From contig CAYJDR010000065.1 in NCBI GenBank assembly GCA_964368965.1, forward strand, positions 1 to 7,433: a stretch of 7,433 nucleotides of DNA. The letters are read 5' to 3'. Of the stretch, positions 1 through 5,280 are shown one piece after another (the first letter of the stretch is position 1; every line of letters begins with the position of its first letter). The notes beneath the pieces were generated by a model. The model searched no databases. It was not told where the DNA came from and saw nothing but the letters and a program-made list of their open reading frames with translations. The position numbers were made by a program, and so were the translations under genes. This DNA comes from CAYJDR01 sp964368965 (lineage in GTDB: Bacteria > Chrysiogenota > Deferribacteres > Deferribacterales > Mucispirillaceae).

Positions 1-36
1 ACTTACCAACAACTAATTGCAAAACACTTTGAATAA
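1..36 (+). CDS. C-terminal end of an unidentified gene (partial)
   Basis: Reading frame 1 from the window edge is open for eleven codons and ends with TYQQLIAKHFE and a TAA stop. Only the tail is visible, so the product cannot be named. The call rests on two points: the residues look like an ordinary amphipathic helical C-terminus, and a strong + strand intrinsic terminator begins 12 bases after the stop, which is what the end of a + strand transcription unit should look like. Frame 3 also stays open for nine codons to a TGA at 28-30 and is the alternative. Frame 1 is preferred because of its charged, helix-like ending. Confidence 0.5.
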   Translation, partial: TYQQLIAKHFE

Positions 37-47
37 GATATTTTGAG

Positions 48-70
48 GGAGCGGAAACGCTCCTTTTTTT
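48..70 (+). terminator. Intrinsic terminator of the upstream + strand gene
   Basis: GGAGCG (48-53) pairs perfectly with CGCTCC (58-63) around a GAAA tetraloop, followed directly by seven T residues (64-70). The GNRA-type loop, GC-rich stem and T tract are classic for Rho-independent termination on the + strand. Confidence 0.88.
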
Positions 71-445
71 ATGTATACATTTAAGTATCTTCGTGTTTAC
101 TTTGTTTTGGACTTGTAATGCAATGTGTCTGGGCGTGAGCAGATATCCCCCGAGCTAAACATTAAGTTTCCTAAACGAGTGTTGTGAAGCGATGAGGGAG
201 AACGTTTTTCGGAACCATGTCTGACGAGTGCAACGAGGAGTTGTGGAGAAGTGAAACCGAATAATGAACGTATTTACTCCGTTGACTTCGTTATACTCGT
301 GAAACATCTATACATCACAGATGTTTTAGCTCGAAAACAATTTCGCTAGCTCTTTTTACAAAGTAAAACTAGAGATAGCCAATCTGTTTCTTGAGAACAA
401 AGCGAACATAACAAGAAAGGGTCAAAGCGTGAGCGTTTTTAATAT
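71..445. other. Non-coding, hairpin-rich intergenic region
   Basis: About 375 bp with no convincing ORF on either strand. It is dense in inverted repeats. AAACATCT (302-309) pairs with AGATGTTT (319-326). GCTA/CTC/TTTTAC (345-348, 350-352, 354-359) pairs stepwise with GTAAAA/GAG/TAGC (363-368, 372-374, 376-379) around an AAA loop. TTTCTTG (387-393) pairs with CAAGAAA (412-418). CGAGCTAAA (151-159) is complementary to TTTAGCTCG (325-333) over about 165 nt. The stretch from 225 (CGAGT, then AACGA at 232-236) is complementary to TCGTT (288-292) and ACTCG (295-299). The related phrases at 175-196 and 225-239 look like diverged copies. This could be a structured RNA, a REP/MITE-like dispersed element or the remnant of a gene. 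I do not recognise a known RNA family: no tmRNA, RNase P, 6S or SRP hallmarks were found. Confidence 0.45.
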
Positions 446-448
446 CAG

Positions 449-465
449 GGGAGCGTAATGCTCCC
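449..465. repeat. Hairpin between the hairpin-rich region and the ABC operon
   Basis: GGGAGC (449-454) pairs with GCTCCC (460-465) around GTAAT. The stem closely resembles the terminator at 48-63, so the non-coding region is bracketed by two GGAGCG-type stems. There is no T tract on either strand. It might be a weak or processed 3' end for the minus-strand ABC operon, whose stop codon is 44 bases away, but it is not a convincing terminator. Confidence 0.4.
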
Positions 466-508
466 ATTTATAAATAACAACGCTAGGTGGAATAAAGACA
501 CGCAAATA

Positions 509-1237
509 TTACTTGTGGAGAACTTTGTAAAGAAATTCCTGCGCCCTTCTACTCTGCGGACTATCAAATATCTGCTCCGCCGTCCCCTCTTCTGCGATCC
601 TGCCTTCGTCCATAAATATCACCCTTGTGGCAACATTCTTAGCGAACCCCATTTCGTGCGTAACGATTAGCATTGTCATGCCTTCGCTGGCTACTTCACG
701 CATTACGTCTAGAACTTCATGAATCATTTCAGGGTCGAGTGCCGATGTTGGCTCGTCAAACAATATTACGTCTGGCTCCATAGCTAGCGTACGTGCGATT
801 GCAATACGTTGCTTTTGCCCACCAGATAGTTTATTTGGGAACACGTCACGTTTTTCTTCCAAGCCGACTTTCTTTAGCAATATCATAGCTTTAGCATATG
901 CTTCATCTTGCGATATGCCTTTGATGCGCATAGGTGCAAGTGCGATATTGTCGATAACGCTCTTATGTGGGAACAAGTTGAAATGCTGGAACACCATGCC
1001 GACGTTTTGGCGCACTACGTTTATATCGGTGGTTGGGTCCATGATGTCTTTACCGTTGATGAAGATGTGCCCATCTGTAGGCTCTTCAAGCATGTTTATG
1101 CAACGCAACAGTGTCGATTTACCACTGCCTGATGGCCCGATAACAGCGATAATTTCGCCTTTTTCGACGTTCATGCTGATGTCTTTTAGAACTTCTAAGT
1201 CGCCGAAGCTTTTGTATAGGTTTGTTATCTTAATCAC
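509..1237 (-). CDS. Polar amino acid ABC transporter ATPase (GlnQ/HisP type)
   Basis: This is the ATP-hydrolysing subunit of an amino acid importer of the PAAT family, acting as a dimer on the cytoplasmic face of the permease. All ABC motifs are present in the 242-aa product: Walker A GPSGSGKST (34-42), Q-loop Gln84 in VFQHFNLFP, signature LSGGQKQR (137-144), Walker B VILFDEP with catalytic Glu162, D-loop SALD (165-168) and H-loop His194 in THEMGFA. The length is typical for GlnQ/HisP/ArtP proteins. The start is a GTG that overlaps the end of the permease gene by eight bases (GTGATTAA), so the two are translationally coupled; a GAGG at 1248-1251 is a possible ribosome site with somewhat long spacing. 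Substrate cannot be assigned: glutamine, glutamate, arginine, histidine and cystine systems share this architecture. No clear minus-strand terminator follows the stop. Confidence 0.96.
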   Translation of the reverse strand: MIKITNLYKSFGDLEVLKDISMNVEKGEIIAVIGPSGSGKSTLLRCINMLEEPTDGHIFINGKDIMDPTTDINVVRQNVGMVFQHFNLFPHKSVIDNIALAPMRIKGISQDEAYAKAMILLKKVGLEEKRDVFPNKLSGGQKQRIAIARTLAMEPDVILFDEPTSALDPEMIHEVLDVMREVASEGMTMLIVTHEMGFAKNVATRVIFMDEGRIAEEGTAEQIFDSPQSRRAQEFLYKVLHK

Positions 1238-1940
1238 TTTCTTTCAACCTCTTCTCGAATTTTCTCATGAAGTATGCGAACGTACTTGTGAGAATTAAAT
1301 AGATGAAGCCGACAGCAAGCAACGGCTCAACCCCTCTATATGTTTGGCTTGTGATGATGTTTGCAGAACGCAACAGATCAACACCGCCAATGAAGCCGAC
1401 AATTGATGTTTCCTTCAGCAACACGATAAACTCGCTCACGAGTGTTGGTAAAATCTTTTTGATAGCTTGCGGGATAACGATAAGCTTCATAGCCATTTTA
1501 TAAGGCATACCTAGCGCGCGTGCTGCTTCAAGCTGGCCTTTATCTAGCCCTTCGATACCTGCACGAACAATCTCGGCAACGTACGCAGATGAGTTTATAC
1601 CAAACGCCAACGCAGCCACTATCAAGATAGGAGTATCACGAAGATAACCAACAAATATAATGTTCGCAAATATCATAAGCTGAACAACGGCCGGCGTACC
1701 ACGTATGATGTTGATAAAGCCGAACGCAATAAATGCAAGCGGGTTAAACTCCTTCCACTTTTCAACGTGCGCTAACGGGTAGAACTTTGATATCGCCATC
1801 ATAGCAATAAGCAACCCAAGCGCAATACCGATAACGGCAGCAAGCAAAGTAGTAGCAACTGAGAACAACAGGCCATTGATAATATACTGGTACCTTTCGC
1901 CCTCAATAAAAATCCAATAGAGATTTTCTAAAAATTCCAT
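1230..1940 (-). CDS. Polar amino acid ABC transporter permease (HisM/GlnP type)
   Basis: Inner-membrane subunit of the same importer, 236 aa. Hydrophobic segments lie near residues 22-49, 66-79, 84-99, 104-120, 153-185 and 206-225. The RGTP motif at 80-83 and the EAA cytoplasmic loop at 138-158 (EAARALGMPYKMAMKLIVIPQ), which docks on the ATPase, are diagnostic of PAAT-type permeases. ATG at 1940 is supported by AAGGA (1951-1947) six bases upstream. It is the first gene of the operon. PAAT importers need a periplasmic or lipid-anchored solute-binding protein, yet none is encoded upstream (a non-coding region, then aas) or downstream, so the binding protein must lie outside the window. A single permease gene implies a homodimeric membrane channel unless another permease is encoded elsewhere. 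Confidence 0.95.
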   Translation of the reverse strand: MEFLENLYWIFIEGERYQYIINGLLFSVATTLLAAVIGIALGLLIAMMAISKFYPLAHVEKWKEFNPLAFIAFGFINIIRGTPAVVQLMIFANIIFVGYLRDTPILIVAALAFGINSSAYVAEIVRAGIEGLDKGQLEAARALGMPYKMAMKLIVIPQAIKKILPTLVSEFIVLLKETSIVGFIGGVDLLRSANIITSQTYRGVEPLLAVGFIYLILTSTFAYFMRKFEKRLKESD

Positions 1941-1960
1941 AATCTATCCTTATGTGTAAT

Positions 1961-1988
1961 AATATACAAAGCCGATTACCCTTGACAA
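1961..1988 (-). promoter_or_regulatory. Candidate promoter of the amino acid ABC operon
   Basis: On the minus strand TTGTCA (1988-1983) is followed after 16 bases by TATATT (1966-1961), or after 18 bases by TATTAT (1964-1959). Initiation around 1954 would leave a short leader of about 14 bases holding the AAGGA ribosome site before the permease ATG. The -35 box shares five bases with the -35 box of a + strand promoter (1982-1987), so the two promoters probably exclude each other. Confidence 0.5.
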
Positions 1989-2004
1989 ATGCTGATTAAG
2001 GGTA
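1977..2004. repeat. Inverted repeat TACCCTT-N14-AAGGGTA over the divergent promoters
   Basis: The perfect 7-bp arms at 1977-1983 and 1998-2004 are symmetric about the point between the overlapping divergent promoters. They touch both -35 boxes and the + strand -10. The centre-to-centre spacing of the arms is 21 bp, two helical turns, which suits a dimeric repressor or activator. No regulator binding this sequence can be named. Confidence 0.4.
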
Positions 2005-2008
2005 TAAG
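1982..2008 (+). promoter_or_regulatory. Promoter of the predicted small RNA
   Basis: A perfect TTGACA (1982-1987) is followed after 15 bases by TATAAG (2003-2008, five of six matches). The spacer is shorter than the 17-base optimum, so activity is uncertain. The predicted transcription start is near 2015. No protein gene lies downstream on this strand, but three hairpins and a strong terminator do. Confidence 0.5.
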
Positions 2009-2014
2009 TTATGA

Positions 2015-2111
2015 GTGTCGGGCGGCTAGAGGACTAGCCCCGAGATTTTGCGATCATACTCTATGTAAATAGAGTTAGCCGTCTATTTCGTGGATAGACG
2101 GCTATTTTTTT
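2015..2111 (+). ncRNA. Predicted small RNA, possible antisense regulator of the 26-aa peptide gene
   Basis: About 97 nt lies between a TTGACA-type promoter and a strong intrinsic terminator, with no ORF of note. It folds into three consecutive hairpins. The first is TCGG(GC)GGCTAG (2018-2029) with CTAGCCCCGA (2034-2043) and an AGGA loop. The second is ACTCTAT (2058-2064) with ATAGAGT (2069-2075) and a GTAA loop. The third is the terminator stem (2077-2103). The 3' end overlaps the last ten bases of the convergent 26-codon ORF, so the RNA is antisense to that mRNA's 3' region. In addition GAGTTAGCCGTCTA (2072-2085) matches 13 of 14 bases with 2210-2223. It could therefore pair, with one G-U, to the leader of the same mRNA just upstream of its ribosome site. 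Transcription is inferred, not shown. I do not recognise a known sRNA family. Confidence 0.5.
2077..2111 (+). terminator. Strong intrinsic terminator of the predicted small RNA
   Basis: A perfect 10-bp stem, AGCCGTCTAT (2077-2086) with ATAGACGGCT (2094-2103), encloses the loop TTCGTGG. It is followed by A and seven T residues (2105-2111). It works in the + direction only: on the minus strand there is an A tract before the stem but no T tract after it. A + strand terminator here is unexplained by any protein gene, since the flanking genes are all on the minus strand. Confidence 0.85.
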
Positions 2112-2182
2112 GTTATGGTTTTTATTATGCTCGTAAAAGCAAATATGATAAATATTATAGATATAATGTCTTCATCCGCCAT
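2102..2182 (-). CDS. Small hydrophobic peptide, candidate type I toxin
   Basis: A 26-codon ORF starts at ATG 2182 and ends with TAG at 2104-2102. The product begins MADEDIISIIFIIF, continues AFTSIIKTITKK, and would form one short membrane-spanning helix (about residues 6-20) with an acidic N-terminus and a lysine-rich C-terminus. Nine of 26 residues are Ile, seven of them from ATA codons. The start is supported by AAGGTGGTG (2197-2189), eight of nine matches to the ideal Shine-Dalgarno, six bases from the ATG. A 9-codon ORF in another frame (ATG at 2201) overlaps the start. The peptide's form and the convergent overlapping RNA recall type I toxins. Alternatives are an Ile-rich leader peptide for the downstream amino acid importer operon, or a chance ORF in AT-rich DNA. 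Function is not demonstrated. Confidence 0.5.
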   Translation of the reverse strand: MADEDIISIIFIIFAFTSIIKTITKK

Positions 2183-2188
2183 GAACAC

Positions 2189-2197
2189 CACCACCTT
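2189..2197 (-). promoter_or_regulatory. Near-consensus ribosome binding site of the 26-aa ORF
   Basis: Minus-strand AAGGTGGTG differs at one base from the full anti-16S complement AAGGAGGTG and lies six bases before the ATG at 2182. It is the best Shine-Dalgarno match noted in the window and the main reason the short ORF is considered real. Confidence 0.6.
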
Positions 2198-2203
2198 TCA
2201 TAA

Positions 2204-2259
2204 GATAGTGAGCTAGCCGTCTAACCTACCCGACCCCTCTACACTATCATACAATTATA
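2204..2259 (-). promoter_or_regulatory. Possible -10 box and folded leader of the 26-aa ORF
   Basis: Minus-strand TATAAT (2259-2254) is a perfect -10 hexamer, but no good -35 lies 16-18 bases upstream (ATGGTT or TGGTTT only). A transcript starting near 2247 would begin with GATAGTG (2248-2242), which pairs perfectly with CACTATC (2210-2204), closing a long loop just upstream of the ribosome site. The loop holds GTCGGG and CGGCTAG. Together they are complementary to a contiguous CTAGCCGCCCGAC in the RNA downstream of the ORF (2029-2017), so a 5'-3' long-range interaction is possible. Confidence 0.4.
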
Positions 2260-2282
2260 GCTATGTCTACACCTTAAACCAT

Positions 2283-2313
2283 AAAAAAAGAGGCTACGTT
2301 TCACGCAACCTCT
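2283..2313 (-). terminator. Intrinsic terminator of the tetR-aas operon
   Basis: On the minus strand AGAGGTTGCG (2313-2304) pairs with CGTAGCCTCT (2298-2289), including two G-T wobbles, around the loop TGAAA. A run of T residues follows (positions 2289-2283). It lies 16 bases beyond the aas stop codon, as expected for the end of this operon. Confidence 0.85.
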
Positions 2314-2328
2314 TGTTGATATTCCATA

Positions 2329-4488
2329 TTATTTTTGCATCATTCTGCGCACTTCTTTTTGTAGGTTGATGTAGTCTATTTTGCCAGAGCCTAAAAGTGG
2401 CAAACAGTCGACTATCCTTACGACACGTGGCACAGATAGTTCGCTTAGCCCTTTTTGTGATGCGTACTCGGCAAACTCTTTTCTGTTTGCTTTGGCATAT
2501 TCTGACACGAGCACTAATGCTTCGCCTTTTTTCTCATCTGGTATGCTCACGACTGCGTGCATATAGCCGTCCCACAGTTCTGTGACTGCTCGCTCTATGG
2601 CTGCTAGCGATATCATCTCGCCTGCTATTTTCGCAAACCTTTTCGCCCTGCCGACTATTGTTACGTAGCCTTCTTCGTCGATTTCTACGACGTCGCCTGT
2701 GTCATACCTTCCGCCTTCGACAGGCACTAGCACACCTGGGTTTTCAGATAATAGATACCCTTTCATCACGTTTGGACCTTCGACGATGAGTTTGCCACCT
2801 TTTTTGATGCCTGGCACACTCTCGAGTTCATATTTCATTGCTGGCATTATCCTGCCGACTGTTCCAACCTTGCTATACATTGATGTGTTGAGCGCTAATA
2901 CTGGTGCTGTTTCTGTTGCGCCATAGCCTTCAAAAACTCGCACGCCAAATCTATCTGCCCATTCTCTGCGTGTGCTATCTTTCAGCTTTTCAGCGCCTAC
3001 TACTGCCCAACGTATCGAGAAGAAGTCGTATGGGTGCGCATATTTTGCATAGCCATTAAAGAACGTATCTGTGCCGAACATAACAGTTGACTTGCTATCG
3101 TAAACCATTTCTGGAACTGTGCGGTAGTGTAGTGGCGATGGGTATAGAAAAACTTTCGCACCAGCAAGCACAGGTAACAATGTAGCGCAAGTGAGCCCAA
3201 ACGAGTGGAACATCGGTAGCGCATTGAACACGATATCAGTAGCGTTGAAGTCGATACGCGCTGCCACTTGGTAGCGGTTTGCTTGCATGTTTTTATGTGA
3301 TAGCACTACGCCTTTCGGGTGGCCTTCTGAGCCTGATGTGAAGAGCACAACGGCTGATGATTCGCATGTTTGCGTGCATATTTTATTGTAGACACGGTTA
3401 GGGAAATAGCTTGCGATAAGCGCCCTGATTTTATCTAAGCTTGATACTGTGCTTGCGACGTCCTCGAGGTAGTGTACGGTTATGCCGTTTTGCTCTAGTG
3501 TTGTTATTAGGTCTGCTAGTTCGGCAGCTTCTACAAACTTTTTAGACGTGTAGACGTGTTTCACTAGTGCTGTTTTGCAAGCCGATACGATATTGTGCGT
3601 ACCTGCTGAGAAGTTTAGCATGGCTGGCACACGGTTGTATATTTGCAATGCGAAGAACGTCGAAAGTGTAGCGATTGCGTTCGGTAGCAATATGCCCACG
3701 TGTTCGTTTGCTTCAGTTTGTTTCGATATTTTAGCGCCTAGCGCAAAGCAAGCTGTGATGCACCTGCCGATAGTTAGCGGTTTTCTGTTTACGTCTTCTA
3801 GTATGACGTGGTTGCGCCCATGTATTTCCGATTGGTCGATGAGCGATTGGAACAATGTCTGCTTGTATGCAGATGTTTCAAACATCATGTCAGACATTAT
3901 GTCATATAGCCTATTGCCGACAGCGTCGATACGGCTGTGCCCTTTGATAGAGTCTGGCACGTTGAAGTCGGTAGCTGGCAATATCTCTAGCGTGATTTTT
4001 GGGCAAAGGCTTCGCCTGACGATGCCTTTAACCCTTGAAAACATGGTGCGTTGTGCGCCGTCGATACGTATAGGCAATATCCTTGCGCCTGCTTTATCGG
4101 CAATCATCGCAGAGCCTTTATAGATCTTCATCATCGAACCAGTAACTGTGATGCGCCCCTCAGGGAAGATAACGCACTTTCTATTTTGCTTAATTTCGTT
4201 GATGATGGTGCGCGTTGCCATAGGGTTTGTAGGGTCAACAGGGAACACTTTAACGAGGAAAAACAACGGCTTGAAGTACCAACGCTCTGCCATGTATGTG
4301 TTGATTGCGAACATAGGTCGCTCTGGTAGTAATACGGCTAATAGTAGCGAATCTAGGAACGATTGGTGGTTAGCGACGATAAGCACACGCTCGCCAGCGT
4401 TGTGGTAGTTCTCTAGCCCTTTCACTTCTACTTTGTAAATCAATTTCAATAAAAACGTTAATATGCGTACGAGTATCTGCATAAGCAT
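2329..4488 (-). CDS. aas: Bifunctional 2-acylglycerophosphoethanolamine acyltransferase / acyl-ACP synthetase
   Basis: The family re-acylates lysophosphatidylethanolamine at the inner membrane, using fatty acid activated onto ACP with ATP. It repairs lysophospholipids and scavenges exogenous fatty acids. Domain 1 (about 1-200) is PlsC-like: NHQSFLD with His41 and Asp46 (the HX4D catalytic motif) and FPEGR at 108-112. Domain 2 (about 215-719) is an adenylate-forming enzyme: FTSGSEGHPKG P-loop (383-393), GYGATE (521-526), YDTGD (595-599), GRAKRFAKIAGE hinge (613-624) and GSGKID with the catalytic Lys703. The start used is ATG 4488. It overlaps the tetR stop as TAATG and has AAGGAG eight bases upstream, giving 719 aa, the length I recall for E. 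coli Aas. A GTG three codons earlier lies against the ribosome site and is rejected. No fused LplT-type transporter domain is present. Domains are intact. Confidence 0.95.
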   Translation of the reverse strand: MLMQILVRILTFLLKLIYKVEVKGLENYHNAGERVLIVANHQSFLDSLLLAVLLPERPMFAINTYMAERWYFKPLFFLVKVFPVDPTNPMATRTIINEIKQNRKCVIFPEGRITVTGSMMKIYKGSAMIADKAGARILPIRIDGAQRTMFSRVKGIVRRSLCPKITLEILPATDFNVPDSIKGHSRIDAVGNRLYDIMSDMMFETSAYKQTLFQSLIDQSEIHGRNHVILEDVNRKPLTIGRCITACFALGAKISKQTEANEHVGILLPNAIATLSTFFALQIYNRVPAMLNFSAGTHNIVSACKTALVKHVYTSKKFVEAAELADLITTLEQNGITVHYLEDVASTVSSLDKIRALIASYFPNRVYNKICTQTCESSAVVLFTSGSEGHPKGVVLSHKNMQANRYQVAARIDFNATDIVFNALPMFHSFGLTCATLLPVLAGAKVFLYPSPLHYRTVPEMVYDSKSTVMFGTDTFFNGYAKYAHPYDFFSIRWAVVGAEKLKDSTRREWADRFGVRVFEGYGATETAPVLALNTSMYSKVGTVGRIMPAMKYELESVPGIKKGGKLIVEGPNVMKGYLLSENPGVLVPVEGGRYDTGDVVEIDEEGYVTIVGRAKRFAKIAGEMISLAAIERAVTELWDGYMHAVVSIPDEKKGEALVLVSEYAKANRKEFAEYASQKGLSELSVPRVVRIVDCLPLLGSGKIDYINLQKEVRRMMQK

Positions 4489-5099
4489 TAGTTGCACTCC
4501 TTTTGTAACTCAATACCTTTGATGTAGCTTTCTGTCAAGTTGTTTGCGAGGTTTATGATATAGTCGATATCTTTCACTTTTAGTTTGCCTGTTAAGCCAA
4601 GTTGGCAGATGCCATGCACACTTGCCCATAGCGTTTGTGCTGTTTGTTCTGCTTTTTCGCTATCGTTGTTGAATAGCTGTAGTAGCGGTTTTTCGACTTG
4701 TGTTAGTAGGTCGTTCATTTTCACCCTGTACCAGTCAGGCAATGTGACACCCTTCGGCAACGAATGTTCAAACAACGCTATCCAACAGTTGTAGTTATCA
4801 CTAGCAAAATTTATGTATGATGTTGTAAGCTGCTTTAGCGCATCTATAGGTTGCTTGGCGCTTGCTTCGCACTTGCTTAGGTGCGCGCCTAAGTCGTCAA
4901 GCGTTGTTGCGTTTATGCATAGTATTAGGTGGTCGTGGTTGTCAAAAATGTTGTAGATAGTGCCAATGGTGTAGCCTATCTCCTTTGCGACTTTCCTAGC
5001 GCTAAACTTGGCGTAACCCTCGCTAATAAGTATGCCCTTACCTGCTGCGATAGCCATTGCTTTAAGTTCCTCGTGCGTGTGGTCGTTTCTGCGAGCCAT
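4488..5099 (-). CDS. TetR/AcrR-family transcriptional regulator with WHG-type C-terminal domain
   Basis: This 203-aa protein has a TetR-type N-terminal DNA-binding domain: helices from about residue 9, with the helix-turn-helix at about 32-52 (FSARKVAKEIGYTIGTIYNIF). The C-terminal ligand/dimer domain carries LWASVHG (157-163), typical of the WHG subfamily. ATG 5099 is supported by GGAG eight bases upstream (5110-5107). Its stop codon overlaps the aas start (TAATG), so regulator and enzyme are made from one mRNA and are probably coupled in translation. A large palindrome containing the promoter lies directly upstream, so autoregulation and control of aas are likely. A fatty acid, acyl-CoA/ACP or lysolipid ligand is a reasonable inference from the partner gene only. 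Confidence 0.93.
   Translation of the reverse strand: MARRNDHTHEELKAMAIAAGKGILISEGYAKFSARKVAKEIGYTIGTIYNIFDNHDHLILCINATTLDDLGAHLSKCEASAKQPIDALKQLTTSYINFASDNYNCWIALFEHSLPKGVTLPDWYRVKMNDLLTQVEKPLLQLFNNDSEKAEQTAQTLWASVHGICQLGLTGKLKVKDIDYIINLANNLTESYIKGIELQKECN
4497..4502 (-). promoter_or_regulatory. aas ribosome binding site inside the tetR 3' end
   Basis: AAGGAG (4502-4497) encodes part of the last residues of TetR (Lys-Glu) and sits eight bases before ATG 4488. This fixes the aas start and excludes the upstream GTG at 4497, which directly abuts and overlaps the motif. Confidence 0.8.
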
Positions 5100-5124
5100 G
5101 TGAAATCTCCGTTAATTTTGATAC

Positions 5125-5166
5125 AATTATACACTGTTCAATTTTTATGTTGAACACTGTATAATT
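5125..5166. promoter_or_regulatory. 42-bp palindrome: mirror-image promoters and TetR operator
   Basis: The 17-bp arms at 5125-5141 and 5150-5166 match at 16 positions when inverted. On the minus strand TTCAAC (5154-5149), 17 bases and TATAAT (5131-5126) make a near-consensus promoter for tetR-aas. On the + strand TTCAAT (5137-5142), 17 bases and TATAAT (5160-5165) make an equivalent promoter pointing at the ankyrin gene. Each spacer contains ACACTGT (5131-5137 and 5154-5160), itself an ACA-N-TGT palindrome; the two centres are 23 bp apart. Two regulator dimers could thus occlude both promoters. That the adjacent TetR protein binds here is inference from position and symmetry. Confidence 0.75.
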
Positions 5167-5280
5167 AGTTTAAGAATTTGTCAAGAGGTTTTTTCATGGC
5201 GTAAATTCTAGCGTTAAAAGGTGTTTACATATTGTTCGCATTATGATAGTTTGATAGCTATTAATGCTTGAGAGGTTGAG

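Noticed and set aside
420..440. AAAGCGTGAGCGTTTTT as a + strand terminator
   Set aside because: Only two contiguous GC pairs close the loop; the stem is too weak and no gene precedes it.
458..670. 70-codon + strand ORF starting MLPFINNN
   Set aside because: Most of it lies antisense to the 3' end of the ABC ATPase gene, it lacks a good ribosome site, and its composition is not protein-like.
2094..2111. The 2077-2103 hairpin as a minus-strand attenuator for the importer operon
   Set aside because: On the minus strand the stem is preceded by A residues and followed by AACTCTATTT, with no T tract, so it should not terminate in that direction.
2015..2111. A tRNA or known riboswitch in the 1941-2328 gap
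   Set aside because: There is no T-loop (GGTTCRA), acceptor stem or CCA end, and no recognisable T-box, lysine, glycine or SAM riboswitch core sequence.
4495..4497. GTG as start of aas, giving 722 aa
   Set aside because: The AAGGAG ribosome site abuts and overlaps this codon, while ATG at 4488 has ideal spacing, a TAATG overlap with tetR and gives 719 aa.
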